Source of the DNA: Sperchopsis tessellata
Lineage: Eukaryota > Arthropoda > Insecta > Coleoptera > Hydrophilidae
DNA length: 28,835 nt
NCBI GenBank assembly: GCA_033557685.1
Contig: JAWQRN010000509.1
Location: forward strand, 1-28,835
Direction of reading: 5' to 3'
A program made the translations under genes and the position numbers. Below, piece after piece: positions 1-11,400 of the stretch. Below the pieces are notes generated by a model. The model saw only the letters and a program-made list of their open reading frames with translations, was not told where the DNA came from and did no database searches. The first letter of the stretch is position 1. The number at the start of each line of letters is the position of its first letter.

Positions 1-540
1 ATATTCATATGTAAATGAATCGTGCAAGTGAAACTAATCCAAGAGATCAGGTCTGCTCAAATAGAAAAACTGCGCCGTATTAGAGATTTCACAGCACAAC
101 ATAACCTGTGTGGACCGATGTTGATACGCAACTAAGGTATATGAAAAAAATCAATAAAAATTAAGAAATAACGATTCTTTCAAAAAAACTTGTATGCATT
201 TCATTTTCATCAGCAAGTAATATTTTGAAACAATCAATTTTTTCAGAATATTGCTTGCTGTTAGAAGCGGTTACAAAGTTTTACCAGGAACTATATCGAA
301 ATGAACGTGACCATATCTCTTCCGAAGAAGACTCCCACCAGTATAACCCTCAGAAGTTGCACATTCTCTAAAATTAATAGCTTGTAGAAAAGCACAAGGG
401 GAAGACGAATACTAAAAATTGCTTCAGACATATACAGTTTTGGCAAAACTGTGTAAGTCATGCATAGTAATAAACAAGACACCAGTATCTTGGAATAATG
501 TAACAATTATTATAATCCACATAAAAGGCAATAATGGAAA
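1..540. other. AT-rich stretch, no gene recognised
   Basis: No frame here gives a recognisable protein. The longest open frame, on the minus strand at 291-506, is hydrophobic AT-rich translation with no domain I can name. No tRNA, microsatellite or long inverted repeat was seen. Confidence 0.5.
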
Positions 541-555
541 ACAGTAAAATTACCA

Positions 556-1605
556 TCGAATCGTATCTGTGGTTTATAATATCCTATACTAAAATAGCTC
601 GCCTTATAGAACATTTCGGTTCTTACCAACCCAAGGAGGCAGGATTTCTTAAGGGATGTAGCACTATTGACCACATTCAAATGGTGCGTGGATTAATATC
701 TAGATGTAGATAGTATGAGAAAGCATTTGACTTGATCAAGATATCTGCAGTTATTAAAGCTTTGGACCACTTCAAATGTTAAATTACATTACGAAACGGA
801 AATGTTAGATATTCAGAAACGTGTTAGTTAAGGAGACACCATATCAACGAATTGTTTATTGCAGCTCTCGATTATATATTCCGGTACCTAGATTAAGAAC
901 AAAAGAGCATACAAATGAATGGAGAATATCTTAATCAATTTTGATTGGCAGAGGATAACGTTTCATTTGCATACACTCTCGAGGAGCTCAATCTGGGTTC
1001 TGAAAAGAAAAAGATGCTAACTTTAGGATTAATCTTAATAAAATGAAATACACTCAGTAAACTAGATGTGCTAGCCAGTATGTGCATTGAGGGTATACTA
1101 ATCGAAACCATAACATCATACATGAATTTAGTCCAGCTAATAACGATGGATAAAGATATTTCTTTAGCAATAGAGCAAAGAACAAAGTTTGCATGTAGTA
1201 CAATTGGACGTCTAAGCAATATATTTAAAACTCTGATGCGTGTGTGCTTGAATCGCAGGGTCCTAGACCATTGCATGTTGCCTGTGATGACGTATGGGAG
1301 TGAGATGTGGATGTTAAAAGCCTAGCATATACGGAAGCTCCAAATAACGCAAGAAGCATTGAAAAATACATGATGAGTTTGATAATTTGTGATAAAAGAC
1401 TTTGTCAGACTAAAGTCAGGCATATTATGAGGACAATTAAGATGCAAAAGAGGAATTGGGTAGGATATCTTGGAAGATGAATAGAACATCGATGATCAAT
1501 GGAGATAACTTTGTTCGAGTCGAGAGACAACGCAAGGACAAGAAGAAGACCCAATGACAGGTGGGACAGAGATCTCAGAGTCATTATCAGCTGTTATTCA
1601 TTCAA
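556..1605 (+). pseudogene. RTE-type LINE reverse-transcriptase relic, 5'-truncated
   Basis: Frame-shifting translation gives, in order, a finger/palm segment (EAGFLKGCSTIDH at about 635-675, then YEKAFDLIK at about 717-743), the decayed catalytic box region (AED in place of the usual ADD, about 944-952), and the thumb and C-terminal part. The thumb has one clean open stretch, 1068-1325, with GRLSNIFKTLMRVCLNRRVL and PVMTYGSEMW. The C-terminus continues as HIRKLQITQEAL and an Arg-rich tail ending RRPNDRWDRDL near 1585. This order and these motifs match RTE-type endonuclease/reverse transcriptases. The endonuclease and first RT motifs are missing, as expected from 5' truncation during target-primed reverse transcription. 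Several stops and frameshifts show it is dead. Clade is by recalled resemblance. Confidence 0.85.
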
Positions 1606-1689
1606 TTGTAGATGAAAGCCTATTCAACTTTTTTCCACTCACCGCTGTTGTGCGTCTTTCGCATTTACGTGATTTTCAAACCATTTCTT

Positions 1690-1816
1690 ATTTATCTATA
1701 CCACCTGTCATCTGAGCATCATCTTGGTCTTACGCTGTATCTCGCTTCCACTTTATTAAGTTCTTTGACCATCGATTGTTTGTTCGCCTTCTAAGATGTC
1801 TTGTCCATTTCAATTT
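1690..1816 (-). pseudogene. Antisense fragment of an RTE-type LINE C-terminus
   Basis: Read on the minus strand, one frame gives LKWTRHLRRRTNNRWSKNLI followed by KWKRDTA and, after a stop, MTGGIDK. This is the basic C-terminal tail typical of RTE-type polyproteins, where a KW-x-GH-x-RR-x-D-x-RW pattern is usual. It lies tail-to-tail with the plus-strand relic that ends near 1605, about 85 bp away, so the two C-termini face each other. No RT domain was seen on its upstream side, so it is a small fragment or a heavily deleted copy. Confidence 0.7.
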
Positions 1817-2062
1817 CTACTGCTTCAAGGTATCTATAATTTTTTTTAGTGGAAGTATTGAAAAAAAATGTATTCTAGTGATTGAGAATAAAGTAGATAC
1901 GTTTTATCAAAATTTTATAATTCAATATTATTATAAAATAATCTTGAACTGTACAACACTGTAGTTGGAGCCGCAAATCACCATGAAATACCTAACCTAT
2001 CAAATTTTTATATTAAGACAATTACATTAATAGGTTTTTTTTAAAAAAATGTTGCTTACCTT

Positions 2063-3146
2063 TTAAATCTCTTCATATGAAGGTAAATAGCTAGCCGAAG
2101 AATCGTTGGCTTGGTCGTCTTCATGCTTCTCCCAAATGATGTCAATTTCTATACCATCTAAAGAGTTAGAGATGCCGCCCTTTTTGAAACATTTGACAAT
2201 CTATTCAAATGAGATGCAATCCCAACCTGACAAGATCCATCAGCATATGGTTTCCAAGGATGGTCGCTTAATACAACCAGACATACAACTTTCGTGTATA
2301 TCTGGTTGCTTTTAGACATCCATTCAACGTAGAATTTTTTGAGTAATTCCTTGAAGCCTTGTTGATAGAAATAACTAGCGGTTGAAGATTCGCGATTAAA
2401 CGTCCAGGAATTATAGCCATATCGATTCGCCCAGTTTGAAATGAGTTTTTCACATTTTCGTGAAGATGAACCCGGAAGCTATCTAGGACCAGCATAGCCC
2501 TCTGCTTACTTAAAACACAAGGTCTTCTTTCCCACACTGTATTTATCCAATCATTGATTAAATTTTGGTCCATCCACCTCTTTTATAAGGCACGTAGATA
2601 CCAGGTGGAATTTTTTTTCTTTGGAAGAGTCTTTCTTTTAAAAGGTGGTAATTTATCTACATCTGCAGTCATCGCTAACACGACGGAACATCATTTTTTT
2701 TCAGCTTCTGTAGTTTTTATTGTCACTGTAAAATCTCGCGGTAAATTTGGCACAATATCGTTTATCTACGTAGTTGAAGACCTGTTTTCATGAATCACCG
2801 AAGCCATCTTCTACTAGCCTTCAATTGATTATATAATATGTTGTGAAACTTTGCAATATCATGTGCACGAAGTTGTAACATGTCACGTGTAGCTGCGATG
2901 TCAGCGTTTCTTAATTGTTGATAGTAACTTAAAAGCTTCTAGTGCGGAATATTTACCATTTTTCGGGCCACGAAATTTTCTATACTTGCTTTTTGCATCT
3001 CTAAGCGCTTCTTTTTGCTTCCTCCAATAACGCACGTTGGATTCTAGAATTCCGGATTCTCTTTCTACTACACGGTTCCCGAACTATTCCGCCAAACTTA
3101 TTCTTTTAAATTGTATGACACTGTATAACAATTGTTCTTCTTTACC
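2063..3146 (-). pseudogene. Pogo/Tigger-like DDE transposase relic 1
   Basis: On the minus strand the relic reads N to C: an N-terminal helix-turn-helix of the BrkDBD/pogo kind (KEEQLLYSVIQFKRISLAE, then a stop, then FGNRVVERESGILESNVR and YWRKQKEALRDAKSKYRKF, about 3145-2960), the linker FRGPKNGKYSALEAFKLL, a segment resembling KASRRW and FMK, the start of the DDE fold (FTVTIKTTEAEKK, then after a frameshift VVLAMTAD), and a clean open part at 2573-2268 with VWERRP, LVLDSFRVHL and LQPLVISINKASRN. After a further frameshift it ends KCFKKGGISNSLDGIEID, IWEKHEDD and a stop at 2063. The second catalytic Asp is kept (LVLDSF). The third is Val (LQPLV where LQPLD is usual). At about 1.08 kb the relic spans nearly a full-length transposase but is inactive. 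Confidence 0.88.
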
Positions 3147-3299
3147 ATCTTGGAATTTTAAATTACAAATTTTAACAAAACTGCGCAATAGAATTGTTGA
3201 ATAGCAACTAAAATATTTAGTGTAAATAAATAAAAAATAGTCCGTGGCCGATGGCGTTATATTCAATAGACCAGGTTTGTTATTTCCGTCCACTTGGAA

Positions 3300-6117
3300 A
3301 AACCCGTAATTAGAATGCTCATCCTTTTATCAAGAAAGTGCGACTTTTAGGTATAAAATCTTTTGTACGCAGAAAATTGGTTAGTCCAGGAAAGCAAACT
3401 CAAACCCTATGCGGAGTAATAAATAAAATATATAAGCGTAGTTTTAAAATAAGTGTGCGCAAAATATGCGGGGCGCAAAGAGAGTAAATTCGGTATTAGA
3501 GTTTAAATTTTTGACTCGGCAGACGATATTTTTGTCGAGTCCGAATATTTAACGGGTAGTTATATTTATCCGCGTGCAATAGCCCAAGCTCAGACTTAGT
3601 TCACCTCGAATAGCCTTGTTGTATCAAGAATCAAACCATTAAAAGGCAAAGTCATAGGTTTATCAACCTAAACCATATTTCTCCATCACAATGCGGACCC
3701 ATCTACTAGAACTAGTTATTTGTGAAATAGCAGCGTCCAGTAATATATTTTTTTTAAAAATTTAAAAATTATTTCCTACGTAAGTCTACTTAATAAGAAG
3801 TATTGGGTTTAGAAACTTAAGAACTTATAACTCACTAATCTTTCAATATAATTATACTAATTTGCACTAACACACATTGCCATTGAATGCATACGATGAA
3901 CATGCAGATCATACGACCTCATTAAATAATTAAGGCACAATTTACTGAACAGGAAACTAAATAACAACTTAATTGTAAGAAAATTGGCCATTATAATAGA
4001 CCGAACATCAAAACATGCACAGACATTTGCAAAACACTAATCAATAAATGATTCGGTAAGTTGCATGGCCCACTAACCGCAAACAAATGTTAAAAACAGA
4101 AATTGCAGCATATTTGGAGTATGCAGTCTAAATATTTAACAATCGTTGGGATAAATGTGTAAACTTTTATTTGCTACAATCTCGTATGAATGGTTTCTGC
4201 TCTATTCAGGGAGCCGGTATTGCTACTTGTAATAAACAAATTTATTCATAATACGTGTAACAGCGGGATCCAAGGAAGCTGTGCTGAACTCGGCTCGCAG
4301 TTTGACATAAAAAATGCGGTGATAAATTTGTGTAATGATAATTAGCAAATAGCAAACATGTTGGCGTTGGTAATTTGCCATGTATAAATGAATTTATGAA
4401 ACTGGAGAACGATAAAAATTTGATTAAAATTACATGGCGTTTTGCTTTGTAAATGTAATTTAAATGTTTAGTTTAAATACGAACTTAGTTGGAACAAGAA
4501 CGAATATTTTATTTTGTATCATAATAGTAATTATGAGTTAATTTAGTTTAGTACTATATACTATAAGAAACTGTGTCAAAGAGTATTTAATAACAATAAA
4601 ATTTGTTAAATAATTGACAATAACTTTAGTATTAATATCCAAAAGGGTAGAGAAACCATTTACCATAAGTTATTAAAAGTTCAGAAAGCAAGGGCCATCA
4701 TTTTTAGTTTTTTATAATTTGGTCAATCAAGAAATGATAAATATTAGAATATATAGCAAAGTTAAATTCAATACCAGATTGAAGCAAGTAAAAGACAACA
4801 TTCGTAGAGTAAGAATAAACAATTTGAAAGTAGTGAGTCGTCCTACTTAACCAGCTCTGTTTGTTTTATATCATTATCAAAGAAAAATAAAAGTTTTACT
4901 GTAAACTTTCTATTCAATAACCACATACAAGAATTGCTAGCCTATGCTTGGTTTCAGTTGAATTTTCTTAGTATATATAAAATAATATCACCTTTACTTT
5001 AAAATATCATATCTGAAAGACAACCTTTTTTTAATTTTTCATGGAGATTCTAGTTAGAAGATATCTTTTAGAGATCGAAATGACGATAATCCAAAAATTA
5101 AAACGATCTAATCAAACCATCTTTCATTGTTACCATGAATATATCAGAAAATTAATCTCCTCTCATTTCGAAGTAACGTACAATGTTTCATGATTTTTTA
5201 TTAGGATTGTTTACAATATTGCTCAATTGTGATTTTTCCTTTGTTGGATAGCCAGGCCATTTGTCTGGAACGTCGAATCGCTCCTCATATTTCGAATATT
5301 AAAATAAAATAAAAGTTCTTGTGCTTTCCATTCCATTTCTATTAGTCTTATTCCATATTATGAAAATATTTGTGTTTTAGATACATCAGAAGACGCCGTT
5401 TTCTAAAAATGTGACATTTGCATTGAGGCAATATTTCATACATGCATCTAAGAAGATAACTTAGGGTTTATCAGTGATCTTATCTGCCTTTTAGGAACAT
5501 TACATGGAAAATGTTGACAATGACTGATTCGTCTTTCCCCTCATAGTTTAATACTCATTTTCGATTTTCCCTTCTAAGGTAAAGTACTTAATTACCGTTG
5601 TTTCTTTTCATTAGATTTTATTATCTTCTTATTACCGTTTATGTTAACATCTCTCCTTATTATTCTTATATGTGTAAATATCTAATGACCTTTCCTCTCT
5701 TTTTTTTAAATTGCAATTTTAGAAAACTCATTGATTCATTGTATTACTATCTATTTTGCTCCTAATTTTTGATTTTAATCCATTTGCGTAATTATATCAT
5801 CGTTTCAATATGTACACTGTTGCTGACTTTTGATGTTGATTTGCATAAAATTCTCAAAATATTTGATTGTTTAATTTCTGGTCGGGTATCCGTCATATTT
5901 CACCTCCCTTAAAGGTAAAATGTTGTTCATTATTTATGGGGTTTTACTAATTTTTGTTTCCCTGCTTATCATTTGATTTATGTACATATTCCAGCAACAG
6001 GGTGTTAATATTTACACTTTGCTGGGTTAATCTAAATTTTTGTGACAATTTTGAAGTGGACACATATTAATTACATTATGGAATTTGTTTAGTATAATTT
6101 GAGCCCTCAGTGGTGAA
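3300..6117. other. Gene-free AT-rich stretch
   Basis: No frame longer than about 60 codons and no transposon motif was recognised over about 2.8 kb. The sequence is irregular AT-rich DNA with T-rich runs, for example about 5520-5890. A weak hairpin with CCAGCAA/TTGCTGG ends lies at about 5992-6026. The pogo relic's outer inverted repeat could lie in 3300-3640, but I could not identify it. Confidence 0.5.
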
Positions 6118-6162
6118 AAGTACCCTTTAAATGGTACTTATCGAAGCATCCAACATGGCGGC
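6118..6162. promoter_or_regulatory. Inverted repeat plus YY1/Pho-like site
   Basis: A 22-bp near-palindrome at 6118-6139 has perfect 7-bp arms (AAGTACC/GGTACTT) around CTTTAAAT. Thirteen bases later, AACATGGCGGC at 6152-6162 matches the extended YY1/Pleiohomeotic consensus AANATGGCGGC exactly. The surrounding 6100-6250 is visibly richer in G and C than its neighbours. No gene starts here: the ATG in the motif opens only three codons before TAG. This is a sequence match only; no function is shown. Confidence 0.25.
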
Positions 6163-6379
6163 GGGGTAGCGTCAATTAGTCTCTTGAAGCGACATTCCGT
6201 CTCCCTGAAGCAAGAAGCTTTTTTACCCTCTTGAACGTGAGATCGGTATAAGGTATAATCAAGTGTATTCTATACAACTAGAATTTTATACATGAAGAGT
6301 GCTATTCGCGAATGAAGACATATAACAAGAATAACGCTGATTAAAATTTCATGCATTTAGTATGACCCCACGTGGTCAA

Positions 6380-6382
<3 letters not shown>

Positions 6383-6432
<50 letters not shown>
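6383..6432. repeat. (AT)25 microsatellite
   Basis: An uninterrupted run of 25 AT dinucleotides is followed by a short degenerate extension to about 6442. Confidence 0.97.
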
Positions 6433-6435
<3 letters not shown>

Positions 6436-6834
6436 TATATATGCTTCTTATGTGCTTTGCGTGTACATGTTGTTATGACTTCTAGGAGCGAATACAAGGT
6501 AGTTACACAAGTAGTCATTTAATAGAAGAATTGTACTATTGATAAAGCACATTTATTGCCCCTTTCATTTTGTATTAGATACATTAAATCTTCTAAAAAG
6601 ACCAACGAGCTTGAAATTCACGTTCATTTCACTAAACAATTTACGTCCATCTTAAACGAGACGTTCAAAAGGTCCTTCGACAGAATACACTGCATATAAA
6701 CATTTAGCTCTCCCAGCCATACCATTTTGGCCTATTCATTTACACATTTTGATACTAGCGATTAAACATTTTGGTTATATCGATACCGTAGTGCTAGATC
6801 GATTAAACAAGAATTTTTTGTATACTAGAGAATA

Positions 6835-6918
6835 AAGCCGTTTCGTAGCTCAGTGGCTAAGTACTAGGCTACTAAGAGTAGGGTCTCGGGTTCGAGTCCC
6901 TGAAACTAAAAACTAAAC
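6835..6918 (+). mobile_element. Retroposed tRNA-like element with target-site duplications
   Basis: The 84-bp insert has a tRNA-type A box (TAGCTCAGTGG, 6846-6856) and B box (GGTTCGAGTCC, 6889-6899) at normal internal-promoter spacing, then a short A-rich tail (about 6902-6918). It lies between perfect 12-bp direct repeats, TACTAGAGAATA, at 6823-6834 and 6919-6930. That is the signature of target-primed retroposition of an RNA polymerase III transcript. The acceptor and anticodon stems do not fold well, so it is not a functional tRNA gene and I do not assign an anticodon. About 46 of 50 central bases match the head of the SINE at 17.53-17.60 kb, so both probably derive from one tRNA-related family. 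Confidence 0.8.
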
Positions 6919-6939
6919 TACTAGAGAATACATAGCCCG

Positions 6940-8600
6940 AAAATATATTGAGAACATTGACATTACGGCCTGGAGAACTTTGATAGGTTTCTAATAATTG
7001 TACTTATGTGCTCTTCTCAAATCCAACGTAATGTAGCATATAAATATAAGATTTATAGTTTTAAATGCACTATGGGTCATCAACACTATACATTTACCGT
7101 CACTATTTATAAGCAAACAATCCTTCAGACAATAAAACCTTTTCACAACAATAGCCAGGCCTAAATCCTGTTTAGTTTGCCGTAAAATTTGAAACATTAC
7201 CGCTATTTTCAAAGTTTTTTTCAAATAGTTTTTAATATTACGAATTTAGGTAACTATGTCAGGAAAACAAAACTTCAGTAAACATATGTCACCTGAGTCA
7301 GTGGAATAATATGCATAATAAATGGCACTTATAAATTTTGCAGGCTCATTATTACATACTGGAAGAACGAATACTGCGTAGAAAAATAATTGAAGCCATT
7401 ATCAAAATAAAGATCGTAAAGGTAAACTTTAGTAAAGATTCATTCTTTCCTGAAGTGAGTGACCACTCTTTCCCTATAATACACCAGGTAAGGCTCTAAA
7501 CATACAATGTTTATTAAAATATAAAGAAGAATACGCATTATTAAGATCAATAGGTAATACCTCCCACGCTTAATAAAATATATAATAAATTGAGACCTAC
7601 ACATATTTAAATCATATTTGTATACTCATTCGCTTATTTCGTTAATACTGTATTAAACATAAGCAGTTTCAAAACCAGATTCTTTGTGTGTAAACAGTTA
7701 ATCCTATGCTAATGTAATTATATTGTTTGTGGAAATACGGCCCTTTAGTAGTCAGCACTGGACAACTTTTGTAGTTATCATAAAACTTAATTTAACGAAT
7801 AATAGGCAGTTCGCATGGCTTAGAATACATAACTATTTTAAACTTAGTAGAATTTCAGAAAGCAAAGCTATTTGAGTGAATATAATATTATATCGTTTAA
7901 AATGACCGTATGCAGGAGTTAAGATGATGTTTTTAATAAAGTTATAATGAAATGCTTCTTCAGTAATATTAAGCAGAATTTCGTTGGCATTAACTATATT
8001 ACCATTGCAACATGAATGTTCCTGCAAAATATCTGATGAATGGAAGTGCAGTATGAACTTTCATCTTATATTTACCAACCTACAATTCCATAAAGTAATT
8101 AAATTCACTTTATTTTCTAGCAGGTAGCTTTTAATAACAAAATATGAAAATATCTGCCTCTCTGGATTGTGGAATTAGGTGTGTACTTTTACATTTAATA
8201 TTCAACCCACCTTAAATTCCTATTTTACATGTGCTTTTGTATTCTCAACGATACATTGTTATACACATTGTTATAATTTGGTGTATTTGAAGGGCGGCTT
8301 GTTATAAGAAATAGTCTGTTTTTAACATGGAACATTTATTATATAGCACAATACAAATAGTTTTTGCTGAAAAATATTTTTTTATTCATATTTTATATAA
8401 CTATTAATTGTTAATAAATTTCTCTTAAATCCAAGACAGGTTACTTGTGTATTATTGAGATAATCCAGTATTTATGGCCATCGACTCTTTAACCTAGGTA
8501 TCAACAGATGTTCGTAGTTTAATAGTTAATATACTATAAGGAAATTAGCGGATTTAAAATTGTGTCTCCCATTTTTTTACTTTTCTATTTCATGCATCTA
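6940..8600. other. Gene-free AT-rich stretch
   Basis: Only short frames occur, the longest being 77 codons on the minus strand at 6991-7224, with no recognisable domain. No microsatellite or transposon motif was seen before the mariner end at 8611. Confidence 0.5.
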
Positions 8601-8608
8601 TTGTCATA

Positions 8609-9470
8609 TAAAAGGTGCCCCAACAAGAGCGCCGGATTTAGTTTCTGGATTTAACGCAATATTTATTCGAAAAGTGATAATATTTGAATGAAATATAAAA
8701 GCCAGACAAATGCGCACCACGGCTCTGCTGGTAAACTCTTGATGAAATTTAAAATTATCTGGTTACATAATTGTGGGTTGATTGTGGAAATAACACGTTG
8801 GATCTCCGCCTAAAGCTCAGATTGCTTTGTGGCTTATTGATATACACAGGCGACTTCAAAAAAACGAAAAGAAGGAAATCGCATGGTGTCAATTCATACG
8901 ATGTTGCTGACCAGTTCTGATTTTAGAAAAATTGTCGTTCACTCACAAATTCTCTTCGATTAAAATGGTTTGCTGGTTTGAGTTATTGAGTCAGTTGGAA
9001 CTTGTAGGCATTTAGATACAAATCTTTCGCGAGAATTCGCTGTAAAGTAATTTTTCAAACGTCTAATTCTTGTAAACGATTACAAATTGATGGTCCTGTC
9101 GTTTTAGTAACACTTTTTCTCACAATGTTTTCGAGAAAACCCCCGCTTCGAGGGGCCATGGGTGACTTATTGTCCAGAATCGAACCAGTTTACTCAAATT
9201 TTTTAATTAATCTTCGAATTGATGACTTATTTGGACCATTAGTCCGACCGAAAATTCCACGAAGTTTCCGATCTGTTTCAGCAAATCTTTCCCCATTTAT
9301 ATAATGAATCTTAACAATAATAATGGGTTATTCTTACGGTTAACTCTCTTTATTAACTAATCACAAGATTGGCAGTTGGCATACATATAAATAAGAAATT
9401 TTTAGATCTGCCAACCTTGCACAAATGTGGCGCGAAATTTCAATGCGGCCCTCTTATTGGGACCTTTATA
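8609..9470 (-). mobile_element. Deleted Tc1/mariner element with terminal inverted repeats
   Basis: The ends at 8611-8640 and about 9440-9467 are imperfect inverted repeats of about 27 bp. Outer parts read AAAGGTGCCCCAACAAGAGC on the left and AAAGGTCCCAATAAGAGG from the right on the complement. TA dinucleotides flank both ends, the target duplicated by this superfamily. Inside, the minus strand carries a transposase relic. At about 0.86 kb the element is shorter than the roughly 1.3 kb usual for the family, and the loss falls inside the catalytic domain. Confidence 0.85.
8640..9303 (-). pseudogene. Tc1/mariner transposase relic, catalytic core deleted
   Basis: The minus strand reads NGERFAETDRKLRGIFGRTN, then SSIRRLIKKFE, the GRPR-like linker region, VTKTTGPSICNRLQEL and ITLQRILAKDLYLNAYKFQL: the two N-terminal helix-turn-helix parts of a mariner-like transposase. 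After HFNRREF the frame jumps to WSATSYELTPCDFLLF and LKSPVYINKPQSNL, the block around the last catalytic region and the C-terminal part, ending QQSRGAHLSGF. The stretch with the first and second catalytic acidic residues is therefore missing, and several stops interrupt the rest. It is a non-autonomous, dead copy; the intact ends could once have been mobilised in trans. Confidence 0.85.
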
Positions 9471-9689
9471 AACTTATTTAATAATCATTCGAATTTTATT
9501 AAAATGTAATCCTTCAATTGATGTTTAATTGCTAATGGAACTCTAGATGTTGGTTACGATGCATTATAAAAACTATTTTACTGTACAGTGGTCAACTTTA
9601 AACTGTATATTTCTTTTTGTACATTAAAGAGACCAATTTAAAGAGGCGTTCGCACAATCGTACGTCATATGGTTTGCCAAATTACCATC

Positions 9690-10345
9690 TATCAGATCTT
9701 AAGAAGGCAGATGGAGGCGAAGAAATATTTTTGAGAAACAAGGGTGGCTCATTAGATTTCAATCTAATCGCAGTGTTAAATTATGTGGTGATGCGGCAGT
9801 GGCTGCTTTTGCTAAGGAATTTCAAGGCTGTGTAGAATAAGGTAACTATCCTCCTGATCTCATTTTTATTGTTGAGACTGCTTTTTACTGAAATATATTT
9901 CCATCACGAGCCATCATTTCCCGCTAAGAACTTTCCGCTCCAGATCTTAAGCCTGCGAAAGATATACTTAATATTTCCTAGGGAGTAAATGTTTCTGAAC
10001 TTTGAAGCTAAAACCAATATTGGTGTATTATTCACACCATGTGCTTTGAAGGGTCTAAACAAATAAATGTTACCAGTATACTGGAAATGGACACGAAAGC
10101 TTGAGTAACACAAGAAGTACTTATAGATTGGTACCACAATTATATTTGTCCTACTGTGCTTCATTTTGGTAAAAAAAATGATTTACCAGCACTTCTTGTC
10201 TTAGACAATGTCCCTGAATATGCTGAAGTAAGAACACCATTTATTGTCAAGGTTGTTTACATGCCCCCAAATACAACATACCTTGTGCAACCGATGGATA
10301 GGGGGGTTATTGTTGCCTTTTCATTTAATACCATTCATACCTGAA
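9690..10345 (+). pseudogene. Tigger/Jerky-like pogo transposase relic 2
   Basis: Across three frames the plus strand gives NIFEKQGWLIRFQSNRSVKL and GDAAVAAFAKEFQGCVE (about 9715-9837), then GNYPPDLIFIVETAFY, PSRAIISR and APDLKPAKD (to about 9963), LKLKPILVYYSHH (about 9999-10037), LPVYWKWTRK and VTQEVLIDWYHNYICP, and finally the open segment at 10156-10344 with ALLVLDNVPEYAEVR, VVYMPPNTTYLVQPMDRGVI. The order matches the DDE domain of Tigger/Jerky-like transposases. The first catalytic Asp is gone (IVETAF where a VDETG-like motif is usual). The second (LVLDN) and third (QPMDRG) remain. The CENP-B-type DNA-binding N-terminus and the C-terminus are missing or not recognisable. Confidence 0.85.
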
Positions 10346-11400
10346 TTTATCATTTTCACTAAGTAAATTTTACACCAAAGGTATAGAAAACTGGCCACCC
10401 TTTCAGAATATGTAAATTATTTTAATCACTACATACATTTTACGAATCTGTAAATGTAATTTGTTTTTTATGGTAGTATAAAGCCTTAGTGCTGTTACAG
10501 AATTTATTATTAATGTAAACGTCTCACTTAAAAAAATAATATACTATACGTTTGTTGAATTGTTATTTGTTAGCTAATTTGAATAAACGATATGATTGTT
10601 TTGTAGCACTCTATGTTCTTGTTGATCGTCTGTTCAATACATTTTTTGAGTAATAAGACAACCACAGGATAGGTATTATCAATGATAACAAGTTAAATAC
10701 TAGGTATCAAATGATCTATGTAGTTTATATCCGTAGTATAAAAATATTTATATGGCTTCATTTGTCATAAATAATACTTTTCCAGTATAATTTGCTTAAA
10801 TTCGTCAATTACTTACTAAAATAACAACCATACTGTAAGCAGAATATAACTAGTACTATACTATTGTAAAAACAAACAAAATGAGACTTATTAGAGTAAT
10901 ACTCATTAAATAACAGTCCAATTTATTTCCCATTATGATTCTTTAGTTGTAGCTTTATCCTGGTGATATTATTCACAATAAAATATCCGTTTTATGTTAT
11001 TTTGTAATAACTATTTTACAATATAAAATGTGCCTAACACAAATTTAAAAATAAATGAGGTGAGGCTCCCAGACGACTTTCTTTTACTGTGTAACAAAAA
11101 TATAATGTCCAAACATAGTATAAATCAAACATATATAGTATGTTCGCGAGAAAACTGAAAACAGGCTGATAGCATGAATTACTATATATCCCCTTACAGA
11201 CTAAACAAAACGACCAACAGTAGAAAAATGTCACCCGACATACATGGCATCCTATAATGGAGCTTTTTATAGATTTATTCAAAATTCTCCCTCACCGTTA
11301 ATTATGCCAGCTATATACTAGAAAAGTTGCATAACACTCTAAACTGGTTTATGGTGTGAGCAACTTTGCGAAAAAAACTGAAGAAAAAATAGGTACCAAT
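10346..11400. other. Gene-free AT-rich stretch
   Basis: No transposon or gene motif was recognised. The minus-strand open frame 11034-11282 is hydrophobic and Cys-rich with no family I know, and is probably chance. Confidence 0.5.

Noticed and set aside
4851..4859. CCAGCTCTG as a partner for the hAT end at 11401
   Set aside because: It lies on the wrong side and orientation for a terminal inverted repeat with 11401, and a 9-base match in 29 kb is not significant.
6835..6918. A functional tRNA gene
   Set aside because: The A and B boxes are present, but the acceptor and anticodon stems do not pair properly, and the 12-bp flanking duplications with an A-rich tail indicate retroposition.
9904..10164. 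Minus-strand open frame of 86 codons
   Set aside because: It is the antisense shadow of the Tigger-like relic on the plus strand.
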